Source of the DNA: Polyangium sp. 6x1
GTDB lineage: Bacteria; Myxococcota_A; Polyangia; Polyangiales; Polyangiaceae
DNA length: 41,460 bases
Reading direction: 5' to 3'
Assembly (NCBI RefSeq): GCF_029946515.1
Contig: NZ_JARZHH010000087.1
Coordinates: forward strand, 1-41,460
In this document: one piece after another, positions 7,700 through 15,143 of the stretch
Layout of the letters: the number at the start of each line of letters is the position of its first letter
Numbering within the stretch: position 1 is the first letter of the stretch
Position numbers and translations under genes: made by a program
Notes under the pieces: model-generated
Database searches by the model: none
The model's input: the letters and a program-made list of their open reading frames with translations, nothing else
Told to the model about the DNA's origin: nothing

Positions 7700-10513
7700 T
7701 CAAGGCGTGCTCGTCGGATCGGCCGGATCGCTGCCCGCGACTTGCTCGTCGCCGTCGAGGAAGCCGTCGAGGTCGCGGTCGATGCCCATGCGAACGCCGG
7801 AGCCCGGAGGCGCGCACGTATACGTGAGCGCCTTGCCGTTCGCCGTCAGGACCGACTCCACCTGGGCCCTCGTGACGGGCGCGACCGAAGCGCGATCGAC
7901 CAGGAATTGCCCGGTGCCGACGTACACCAGGCCGATCTCGTTCACGAGCCGGCCCTTGACGATGAGATCACACTCGCCCGCGTCGGCCCGCGCGACGAGC
8001 AGGTTGATGCGCGCCGACGTGACCGTCTGGTTGGCCTGGGTGAGCGTCACTTGCTGCCCCACGATCGGCGCCATGTTCGATTCGAACGCGAGCTGGTAGT
8101 CCACCATGTCGAGCTTCGCCTGGTTGCCCGCCGGCGTGTTCGGGATGCCGGCCGGGTTCAGCGGGCCCTGGTCGAAGCCGCTGACGAACGTGAAGAGCTC
8201 GGGCACGGTGCCGTCGTGATTGAGGCCGAAGCCGCGGACCTGGTCGCCGAGGAACGGATCCGGCGCCCGATTGCCGCTCGTGAAGCCGGCGCCGAACATG
8301 CCGACCTTCGTGTATGCATTGCGCAGGTGCGGGACCTTGAGGATCTGGGTCGTCGCGTCGAACGAACCAAAGCCGGCGGTCCCGAAGAACCCGGGGAAGG
8401 CGTCGCTCGGGTTCGCCTCGGGATCGACGCGGTGACACGCCTCGCAGGCGCCCTGGGACGCGACGTTCTGGGTGAAGAAGAAATCGCGGCCGGCTTGTTG
8501 CGACGGCGTGAGCGAGTTGTCGAGGTTGCGGACCGGGTTCGGCGGATACGTGACCTGCAGGACGAAGTCCGTGAACTTCTGCATCTGCTCGGCGGAGAGC
8601 GTCGCATTGCGGCCGAGCAGATCCACGAAGGCCCCGTTGAACTTCTTGAAGGCCGCGTTCTCGTCGAAGGTCCCGTCGTCCGGCTGCGACGAGGCCTCGT
8701 CGTTGCCGCCCGTGCGGTCGCCGCGCCAGTGCATTGGCCCGTGGTTCGCCATGCCGCGCAGGCTCTGCGTCGTCATCGGCCCCTTCATCGGATGGAAATC
8801 GGGGTTCTGGCCGAAGGTCGGATCATCGGTTCCGAAGACGGGGACGAGCTCGGGCTTGACCGGGACGAACGGGCCGGGGTTGTTCAGGACGAGCCCGTCG
8901 GGATTGCCGAGATCCCAGGCCATGCTGTCGAGATCGCCGAAGACGTGACAGCTTCCGCACGCCGCCTCGCCATTGCTCGACGAAAGGCGCGCGTCGTAGA
9001 GGAAGGCACGCCCCTCGATCACGCTCTCGGGCTCCGGGCTGTGCATCGAGACGTGCCCGATCTCCGTCTTCGTCGTCGTGTTCACGATCGCGATCGAATT
9101 GTCGAAGCGGGTGAGCACGTACAGGCGTCCGCAGTCCTCGTCGAGCACCATGCCCGTCGGCCCGCCGCCGGAGAGCTCGATCTGATTCGCGGTGCTCGGC
9201 ACGAACGTGTCGTTCTCCAGCGCGGCCGTGTCGTACACGCCGATCTTCGACGAGGCGAACGCCGCCACGTAGAGCTTCGCGCCGTTGCTCGACACGGCCA
9301 TCCCGACCGGCTGCGAGAGCGTCTTCTGGTTCACGGCGGCGGGCGCCGGATACGCGTCGTAATCGATGTGCTTGTTGAGGTGCCGCGGCGCCGGAGCGCC
9401 CGAGCCGAGCACCGTGATCCGGCTCTCGTGCAGGTGGCCGCGCAGCGTCTCGCCCGCGTACGTGCCCGGGCCCTCGAAGCGCAGGTCGTTGCGGGCCTCG
9501 GTGTTGCTGACGTAGACCTTCCCGTTCACCGGGTTCACGGCCATGTTGTAGAGGATCGTGCCGACACCTGTGTAATAGCCGGACGAACCCGAGAGCTGCG
9601 CCGGGGGATTTGCGTTCGCGTCGATCACGAACACGTCCTTGTCCGGCAGCGAGAAGCGCACCGCGCTGTCCCAGGAGCGGCCGACGACGTCCTTCCAGTG
9701 CTCGCCGTCGTGCTTGACGATGATGCCGACCTCGGGCGCGGGCACGCCCTGGGCATTCGTGTTCGGCCCCGGAACGCCGCCGGCCGCCTCGCCGCCGTCG
9801 GGGACTTGCAGCTCGCTGAGGGCCGCGGTGCGGTTGCCGGAGTGGAAGGCCGCCGCATAGACGCGCGAGCCGTCGGGCGTCACCGCGAGCGCGCGGGGCG
9901 TATCGCTGAAGAGCGTGAGGATGTTGAGGGGCGCGCCGCCGAGCGTCGCGCCGAGGTTTCCGGCGTCGAACACCCACACGTCGGCGCGGCCGACGCCGGG
10001 CGTCGTGAGCTGCGGATTGTATGGCACGTTCTGGCCGCGATGGGCCGTCGTGATGAATGCGCGGTTCTTGCCGGGTCCGGCGAACACGATGTCGCGCGGC
10101 TCGTCGCCGACGAGCAGCGTGCGCACCACGGCGCCCTGGTAGCCGAGCGGTCCGATCTTCACGACGCTGACGCTGTCGGAGAGGTGATTGACGACCCAGA
10201 CCTCGTCATCCGAGCGCGCGGCGACCGCGACCGGCTCGAGCCCCACCGGAACGGAGCCGCGGTGGGACAGGCCAGAGGGCTCGACGCGGAAGATCTCGAG
10301 GCGATTGTCCGGGGTATTGACGGCGAACAGGAACTTCTTGTTGGGCGACAGGGCGACGGGGCGGACTTGCCCGCTCTCGAAGAGCGTGTAGGGCGTATCC
10401 GCGGACGCCTCTGTGCTCGCCGAGAGGCCCGCGAGGAGCGGCGCGACAGCGAGAATGGAGAGGATCGGGCGGCGAAATGGCCGGATCGCCGCCGGGGGGC
10501 GCATGAACGGCAT
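7700..10513 (-). CDS. Beta-propeller/di-haem cytochrome c, exported
   Basis: A 937-residue protein from ATG 10513, preceded by GGAGG 4 nt upstream. A signal peptide (RRPILSILAVAPLLAGLSASTEASA) gives periplasmic export. Residues ~40-520 are a YncE/YVTN-like propeller with repeated strands such as PVALSPNKKFLFAVN, ALAVTPDGSRVYAAAF and GMAVSSNGAKLYVAAF. The C-terminal half carries two haem-c sites, CGSCH and CEACH, with MauG/cytochrome-peroxidase-like surroundings (MTTQSLRGMANHGPMHWRGDR, LKVPHLRNAYTKVGMFGAG). The tail IDRDLDGFLDGDE looks like a Ca-binding dockerin-type loop. A redox enzyme or electron carrier is likely; the substrate is unknown. It probably shares a transcript with the amidohydrolase. 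Confidence 0.88.
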   Translation of the reverse strand: MPFMRPPAAIRPFRRPILSILAVAPLLAGLSASTEASADTPYTLFESGQVRPVALSPNKKFLFAVNTPDNRLEIFRVEPSGLSHRGSVPVGLEPVAVAARSDDEVWVVNHLSDSVSVVKIGPLGYQGAVVRTLLVGDEPRDIVFAGPGKNRAFITTAHRGQNVPYNPQLTTPGVGRADVWVFDAGNLGATLGGAPLNILTLFSDTPRALAVTPDGSRVYAAAFHSGNRTAALSELQVPDGGEAAGGVPGPNTNAQGVPAPEVGIIVKHDGEHWKDVVGRSWDSAVRFSLPDKDVFVIDANANPPAQLSGSSGYYTGVGTILYNMAVNPVNGKVYVSNTEARNDLRFEGPGTYAGETLRGHLHESRITVLGSGAPAPRHLNKHIDYDAYPAPAAVNQKTLSQPVGMAVSSNGAKLYVAAFASSKIGVYDTAALENDTFVPSTANQIELSGGGPTGMVLDEDCGRLYVLTRFDNSIAIVNTTTKTEIGHVSMHSPEPESVIEGRAFLYDARLSSSNGEAACGSCHVFGDLDSMAWDLGNPDGLVLNNPGPFVPVKPELVPVFGTDDPTFGQNPDFHPMKGPMTTQSLRGMANHGPMHWRGDRTGGNDEASSQPDDGTFDENAAFKKFNGAFVDLLGRNATLSAEQMQKFTDFVLQVTYPPNPVRNLDNSLTPSQQAGRDFFFTQNVASQGACEACHRVDPEANPSDAFPGFFGTAGFGSFDATTQILKVPHLRNAYTKVGMFGAGFTSGNRAPDPFLGDQVRGFGLNHDGTVPELFTFVSGFDQGPLNPAGIPNTPAGNQAKLDMVDYQLAFESNMAPIVGQQVTLTQANQTVTSARINLLVARADAGECDLIVKGRLVNEIGLVYVGTGQFLVDRASVAPVTRAQVESVLTANGKALTYTCAPPGSGVRMGIDRDLDGFLDGDEQVAGSDPADPTSTP

Positions 10514-10724
10514 GGGACCTCCGTGCACGAAATGGAGTCGCTCATCGCGAGCAGGCGATGAGTGAATAAAAAGGAAGGTCCACCTTATCCCGGTGTTCCA
10601 GATTTGTAAAGGTCCAGATGTTACGCAGGTCCGTTCTTACGCTTGCAGGCAAGTTTCTGACGGTTTCGGGGGGACGCCTTACACCAGGTCAGGCGCGGCC
10701 CGAAGGGGGCCGATTGACGAATTT

Positions 10725-11393
10725 TCAACACTTCGACGACGCACGGACGCGTTCGAGGTAGGCGACCAGGGGATCACCGTCCACGACGAGCGGCACGGTG
10801 CCGATCGCCTCGATCCACGAGAGGACGCCGACCAGCATGAAATCGGCATACCCCGGGTCTGGTCCCGAGAGGAACGGCTGGCCCTGGTGGGTGAGCGTCA
10901 GCCGGACCGGGTCGAAGCCCGCGCGCATCGCGTCGAGCCGCGCCTCGCGGCCGGCCGCGGCTTCCTCCAGCGTGCACCCGAGCCTCGCCTCGCGGGTCGC
11001 GCGGAAATGGCCGCGGTCCTTTTCGAGGACGAGGTCGTGAATGTCCTTCACGTAGAACCGCACGACCTGCTGGAGCACGCTGGAGAACAACCAGGCCTCG
11101 AAGAATCGGCAGAGGCCGCGCTCCTCCGGCGAATGAAAGAGCGGCGGGCGATCGGGGTAGGCCTGATCGAGGTAATCGGCGATGGCCCACGAATCCCCCA
11201 CGACGTGGTCGCCGTCCTTCAGGATCGGCACGGTCTTGAACGCGCCACCGTGGAGGGCGGGGATGTCGGTCATCGCCACGGGCACCGTCTCGAACGCGAG
11301 GCGCTTGTGCGCGAGGGCGAGCTTGGTTCGAATGCAGAAGGGGCTCGGGCGTCGATCGCCCTCGGCGACGAGATCGTAAAGGAGGATGGTCAT
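10725..11393 (-). CDS. Glutathione S-transferase family protein
   Basis: A 222-residue cytosolic protein. The N-terminal thioredoxin-like fold runs from ILLYDLV to ADYLDQAYPD, with the glutathione-binding FKTVPILKDGDHVVGDSWAIADYL segment (cis-Pro in TVPIL, then D-S in GDSWAI). The C-terminal half is helical (RFFEAWLFSSVLQQVVRFYVKD). The N-terminus (LYDLVAEGDRRPSPFCIRTKLALAHKRL) is closest to the LigE/LigF-like or fungal-Ure2-like bacterial GSTs, with PFC at the active-site helix. GGAGAAA lies 7 nt before the ATG. It begins 14 nt after the membrane protein at 11408 and is probably co-transcribed with it. The substrate cannot be told from sequence. Confidence 0.88.
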   Translation of the reverse strand: MTILLYDLVAEGDRRPSPFCIRTKLALAHKRLAFETVPVAMTDIPALHGGAFKTVPILKDGDHVVGDSWAIADYLDQAYPDRPPLFHSPEERGLCRFFEAWLFSSVLQQVVRFYVKDIHDLVLEKDRGHFRATREARLGCTLEEAAAGREARLDAMRAGFDPVRLTLTHQGQPFLSGPDPGYADFMLVGVLSWIEAIGTVPLVVDGDPLVAYLERVRASSKC

Positions 11394-11407
11394 GGGGTTT
11401 CTCCGCT

Positions 11408-11791
11408 TCAGGCCTCCGTCGGGGGGCGTTTTTGCTTTTTCTTTCGGCGCCTCGGCCTGGGTTCGGCGGTCGAAATCAGCGCCACCGAAGGATCCCGGTA
11501 CGGGCCGAGATCACCCGGGTCGGGCAGGGGCTCGTTCGCCACGGGGCGCCCCGCGGCGTCGAGCACGAGCGTGTGGTCGTCGGGCGGGCCGACCGTCTCG
11601 CGCCAGGGCTCGGCCGGCATGAAATCGGCGGGCGCCTGCCCCATCAAGCCCGGCAGCGGGATCGCCCCGTGCGCCGAGCGCCCGAGCCGCGCCCCGATCT
11701 GCCGCGTCTCCTCGGGGATTTCCTTGCGTCTCAGGCGCGCGACGAACGTGTACACGCCAAACACGAAGACCAGAAAGACGAGAATGCCCAT
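11408..11791 (-). CDS. Small single-pass membrane protein of unknown function
   Basis: A 127-residue protein with one N-terminal transmembrane helix (GILVFLVFVFGVYTFVA) followed by a basic RLRRKE stop-transfer segment. The soluble part is Pro/Asp-rich and ends in a very basic tail (RPRRRKKKQKRP). GGGGAG sits just before the ATG. No known domain. It lies directly upstream of the GST on the same strand, so a shared transcript is likely. Confidence 0.7.
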   Translation of the reverse strand: MGILVFLVFVFGVYTFVARLRRKEIPEETRQIGARLGRSAHGAIPLPGLMGQAPADFMPAEPWRETVGPPDDHTLVLDAAGRPVANEPLPDPGDLGPYRDPSVALISTAEPRPRRRKKKQKRPPTEA

Positions 11792-11874
11792 GTGCTCCCC
11801 CAGGCCGGTCGGCCCGCTCCCATCGGGGACTCTACACGGATTTTCCCGTCCGGAATAGAGATGTCAGGGGGCGA

Positions 11875-12408
11875 TCAAGGGCTTTTCGTCGACGCGTCCG
11901 CGAGGGCGCGATCGAGGGCCACGGCGAGGGCGCGCCTGCGCGCGGGCGCATAAAAGCTGCCGAGCTTCTGGGCCGAGCCGTGGCCCGTGAAGGTGCGCCC
12001 GGCGCGCTCCACGGTCACGTCGACCGAGAGTTTTTCGTTGTCGATGACCAGGCCGAAGAGCCCGAAGAGCATCCCCATGGCCGCGATTCCATCGTCTCGC
12101 ATGGCGTCGTAGATGGAGGACCTCTGCTCCAGATCGATACGCACGCGCACGCGCGCCCCCTCCGAGGCCCCAGGCCGAGCGCGGGCGGCCTTGCTGAGGA
12201 TTTGCACCGTGTCCTGCCAGATGTCGGCGGGCGTGTCGGTGTCGTCGCGGGTCGGGTCGTGGTCCACGATCCTGATTTCGTCGACGTCGAGATCGGCCGC
12301 CGAAAACGCGAGGGAAGGGGGGATGTGCGTGGGCGGGACACGATAAGCGCAGCCGGAGGCGCCCAGGGCGACGGCGAGCAGGAGGAGGGCCGGCGTCACG
12401 CGGATCAT
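11875..12408 (-). CDS. Lipoprotein of unknown function
   Basis: A 177-residue protein from ATG 12408 (MIRVTPALLLLAVALGASGC), with a textbook signal peptide and lipobox ASGC followed by AYRVPP. An ATG at 12459 is in frame but adds a Pro/Arg-rich stretch with no signal character. The mature part has alternating strands (VDEIRIVDHDP, VRVRIDLEQRSSIYDAM, LSVDVTVERAGRTFTGHGSA) and a helical C-terminus (PARRRALAVALDRALADA). It resembles outer-membrane assembly-type small lipoproteins in layout only; I do not assign a family. It follows the lectin lipoprotein by ~150 bp on the same strand. Confidence 0.75.
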   Translation of the reverse strand: MIRVTPALLLLAVALGASGCAYRVPPTHIPPSLAFSAADLDVDEIRIVDHDPTRDDTDTPADIWQDTVQILSKAARARPGASEGARVRVRIDLEQRSSIYDAMRDDGIAAMGMLFGLFGLVIDNEKLSVDVTVERAGRTFTGHGSAQKLGSFYAPARRRALAVALDRALADASTKSP

Positions 12409-12559
12409 GGGGACATCATGACGCCGCGGAGCGGGGACGGGAAGGGGCATTTCGGCCATCGAAGCCGCTGCGAGCCGACGCGGACGGAGGCCGGCGAGCG
12501 GTTCCTGGATGCGATCGAGGGCAACCTCGAGGAGCGGCGCCTGAACGAGGCTCCGCGCG

Positions 12560-13282
12560 CTACAGCCCGGGCGGCGCGTATTCGCACACGTAATGGTATT
12601 CGTACGTGCAGTTGTCGTCGTTCCACTCGCCGGTCACGTGGTACATCTCGACGCAATCCTCGGAGGCGTTGTAGTCGTCCGGTTGATTTTGCTGCCAATG
12701 GGTGTACGCGAGGGGCTCGCCGTTCCCCCACACGAACGTGCCTTCCGTGTCGATGTCGGTCAGCCCGAGCCAGCGGGGGAGGAGGATGGCCTTGTCGATC
12801 ACCGTGCCGAACAGGAAATCTTGCTCGGCCTGGCTGGTCACCGTGACCATGTAGCCTCCGCTCGTGGCGCAGGCCTGGAGTGCATTGGCGAAATTCGTCT
12901 TCTGCGCAGTGAACTCGGCATAACAGTGGTTGTTCCCGGACCACTTCTGCTCGCCCTCCAGGCATTTCACCGCGCAGCCATCGCAGCGGTCGGTCGGATC
13001 GGCGTTCGCGTCGTCGCACTCCTCACTGCCGGCGAGGATGCCGTCGCCGCAGACGGCGCCGCCGCCTGCCCCCGCTCCACCGCCATCGCCCCCTGCGCCG
13101 CCCGCGACCTCGCCCGAGCCCCCAGCGCCTCCGTTGCCTCCGCCGCCGCCCGTCGCGGAGCTCGACGGTTCTTGCCCGCCTCCGTCTCCGCCGCTGCCGC
13201 CGTTCCCGGCCGCGCAGCCCCACGCGCCAAGCGACATCCCCAGCACGAAACTTCCAAGAACGAATGCTCGAACGTTGCTCAT
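12560..13282 (-). CDS. C-type-lectin-domain lipoprotein
   Basis: A 240-residue lipoprotein from ATG 13282 (lipobox LGAWGC). A long Gly/Ser/Ala linker (residues ~22-75) is followed by a myxobacterial Cys module (CGDGILAGSEECDDAN...CDGCAVKC). The C-terminal ~125 residues are a full C-type lectin domain: CYAEF and FANALQAC with the first Cys pair, WLGLTDIDTEGTFVWGNGEPL, then QPDD where animal lectins carry the EPN/QPD sugar-specificity motif, then EWNDDNC with the WND calcium motif, and a final VCEY. All canonical Ca-site residues appear present, so calcium-dependent sugar binding at the surface is plausible; QPD suggests a galactose-type preference by analogy. It is divergent from the PHB depolymerase. 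Confidence 0.88.
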   Translation of the reverse strand: MSNVRAFVLGSFVLGMSLGAWGCAAGNGGSGGDGGGQEPSSSATGGGGGNGGAGGSGEVAGGAGGDGGGAGAGGGAVCGDGILAGSEECDDANADPTDRCDGCAVKCLEGEQKWSGNNHCYAEFTAQKTNFANALQACATSGGYMVTVTSQAEQDFLFGTVIDKAILLPRWLGLTDIDTEGTFVWGNGEPLAYTHWQQNQPDDYNASEDCVEMYHVTGEWNDDNCTYEYHYVCEYAPPGL

Positions 13283-13440
13283 GACCCACGGACGAAAACA
13301 GAGAGCGTTTTTTGCGGACTTTTTCGCCGACGCGGCCCACGGCCGCGTGCCCCCGTCCTCACGGGCGCCCTGTCCTGCTGCGCCGCAACACAAACAAAGC
13401 CGAAGACCAAAAGTCCTTGATCTTCATGACCGTTTGGCTA

Positions 13441-13455
13441 TGTTGCGGTGCAACA
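13441..13455. promoter_or_regulatory. Perfect palindrome, possible PhaR-type operator
   Basis: TGTTGC-GGT-GCAACA is a perfect 6-bp inverted repeat with a 3-nt centre, 55 bp upstream of the depolymerase ATG in the divergent intergenic region. PhaR regulators of PHB metabolism bind TGC-N3/4-GCA-type sites in some proteobacteria, so it is a candidate operator; this is inference. Confidence 0.4.
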
Positions 13456-13510
13456 AGTCGTGCGCCCTCCGCTCCTCTCCTCCGCCGCGCAGTACCTCAG
13501 GCCGCCGAAG

Positions 13511-14758
13511 ATGTACCACCTCTACGAGCTGCAGCGGGCGCTGATCGAGCCGCTCGCGCACCTGGCCGGGGTCTCGGCCGAGGCGCTGCGGCACCCGAGG
13601 AATCCCCTGTCGAAGTGGCCGCACGTGCGCGCGCTCGGCGCGAGCCAGGCCCTCTTCCACCGCCTCGGCAAGCGGTACCCCAAGCAGCCCTGGGGGATTG
13701 ACGAGGTCGACGTCCGCGGCGTCAACGTCTCCGTCGCCGAGGAGGTCGTCGTCGCCGAGCCTTTCTGCAAGCTCATCCATTTCGTGCGCCGCTCCGAGGA
13801 TCCCGAGGTCGCGCGGCGCCTCGCGAGTGATCCCAAGGTCTTCGTCTGCGCGCCGCTCTCCGGGCACCATTCGACGCTGCTCCGCGACACGATTCGCACG
13901 CTGCTCCAGGACCACGACGTCTACGTCACCGACTGGCTCGACGCGCGCGACGTGCCCCTCACGGAGGGAATTTTCCACCTCGACGATTACGTGCACACCG
14001 TCATGCGCTTCTTGCGTTTGCTCGGGGCCGGGTCGCTGCACGTCGTGTCCGTTTGTCAGCCGACGGTTCCCGTCCTCGGCGCCGTTTCGTTGCTCGCGCA
14101 GGCGGGCGAGGCGACGCCGCGCTCGCTCACGCTCATGGGCGGGCCCATCGACGCGCGCAAGAGCCCGACGGAGGTGAACCTGCTCTCGACGAGGCACCCG
14201 TATTCGTGGTTCGAGAAGAACATGATCCACAAGGTCCCCGGCCCCTACGCGGGCAAGGGACGGCGGGTCTATCCCGGGTTCCTCCAGCTCACGGCGTTCG
14301 TCATGATGAACCCGAAGAACCACTGGAAGGCGAGCTTCCGGTACTGGATCGACGCGCACAAGGGTGAATCCGGCGCCGCCGCGCGCGAGATGCACGAGCG
14401 TTTCTACGACGAGTACAACGCGGTCCTCGACATGGACGCCGCGTATTACCTCGAGACCGTGCGGGTCGTGTTCCAGGAGTTCGCCCTCGCGCGAGGGACC
14501 TGGGACGTGCGCGGCGTGCGCGTGCAGCCGGCGGCGATCAAGGAGACGGCGATCTTCACGATCGAGGGCGAAAAGGACGACATCTCCGGCCTCGGACAGA
14601 CGGAGGCGGCGCACGGGCTTTGCACGGGCGTCCCGGCCGAGAAGCACAAGCACCACGTGGCCAAGGGCGCCGGTCATTACGGCATTTTCTCGGGCCGGAA
14701 GTGGCGGGAGAGCATCTATCCGCAGGTGCGCGATTTCATCCGCGCCCACGGCGGCTGA
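13511..14758 (+). CDS. phaZ: Intracellular polyhydroxybutyrate depolymerase
   Basis: A 415-residue protein from ATG 13511 (MYHLYELQRALIEPLAHLAG), which matches the usual PhaZ start; an upstream ATG at 13448 would add 21 residues. It hydrolyses stored poly-3-hydroxybutyrate to oligomers and monomer. The nucleophile is Cys182 in VSVCQPTVPVLGAV, as in Ralstonia PhaZa1 (Cys183), rather than the Ser of ordinary lipases. The Asp of the triad fits IEGEKDDISG and the His GAGHYGIFSG. There is no signal peptide, so it acts on granules in the cytoplasm. It ends 16 bp from the convergent MazF-like gene. No other pha gene is in the window. Confidence 0.93.
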   Translation: MYHLYELQRALIEPLAHLAGVSAEALRHPRNPLSKWPHVRALGASQALFHRLGKRYPKQPWGIDEVDVRGVNVSVAEEVVVAEPFCKLIHFVRRSEDPEVARRLASDPKVFVCAPLSGHHSTLLRDTIRTLLQDHDVYVTDWLDARDVPLTEGIFHLDDYVHTVMRFLRLLGAGSLHVVSVCQPTVPVLGAVSLLAQAGEATPRSLTLMGGPIDARKSPTEVNLLSTRHPYSWFEKNMIHKVPGPYAGKGRRVYPGFLQLTAFVMMNPKNHWKASFRYWIDAHKGESGAAAREMHERFYDEYNAVLDMDAAYYLETVRVVFQEFALARGTWDVRGVRVQPAAIKETAIFTIEGEKDDISGLGQTEAAHGLCTGVPAEKHKHHVAKGAGHYGIFSGRKWRESIYPQVRDFIRAHGG

Positions 14759-14774
14759 CGACGGCGCCCCGGCG

Positions 14775-15143
14775 TCACCGGAAGAACGACCGCTGCTGAA
14801 ATCGTAGGCCGTCCAGGATCTGCTCCACGCGCGCGTCGGACAGCGCCCCGATGCGCGCGCCGAGCCGCGTTTTCTCCACCGAAGAGATCTGCGATACGAT
14901 CACGACGCTGCGCTTCGGCAGGTCCCCTTCGCCCTCGTCGAGCAGCACGTTCCCCGGCTCGCTGGCTCGGTTCAGGTTCGACGTCAATGCGCACACGACC
15001 ACGGTGTGGACGCGTGCGTGATTGAAGACATCGTCCTGGACCACCACATGAGGGTGTGGATAGCCGGGGATCGACCCGCGCGATTCCTCCGGCTCGATCC
15101 AGAAGAGGTCACCTCGGTTGATCGTCGCGGGAGCCGATGCCAT
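14775..15143 (-). CDS. PemK/MazF-family toxin-like protein, no adjacent antitoxin
   Basis: A 122-residue protein from ATG 15143 (AGGA 6 nt upstream). The fold markers of MazF are visible: an N-terminal NRGDLFWIEPE strand, PHPHVVVQDDVFN, TVVVCALTSNLNRA, GNVLLDEGEGDLPKRSVVIVSQI and a C-terminal helix. MazF enzymes are sequence-specific mRNA endoribonucleases, normally with a small antitoxin gene just upstream. Here the upstream gene on the same strand is the 1567-aa surface protein, whose 3' end overlaps it by 35 nt, so this copy looks solitary. A lone MazF is known in Myxococcus xanthus. Activity here is inferred from the family. Confidence 0.83.
   Translation of the reverse strand: MASAPATINRGDLFWIEPEESRGSIPGYPHPHVVVQDDVFNHARVHTVVVCALTSNLNRASEPGNVLLDEGEGDLPKRSVVIVSQISSVEKTRLGARIGALSDARVEQILDGLRFQQRSFFR

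Noticed and set aside
6683..10561. Plus-strand ORF of 1292 codons
   Set aside because: Antisense to the amidohydrolase and the propeller cytochrome, which have signal peptides, haem motifs and family motifs. The ORF shows none.
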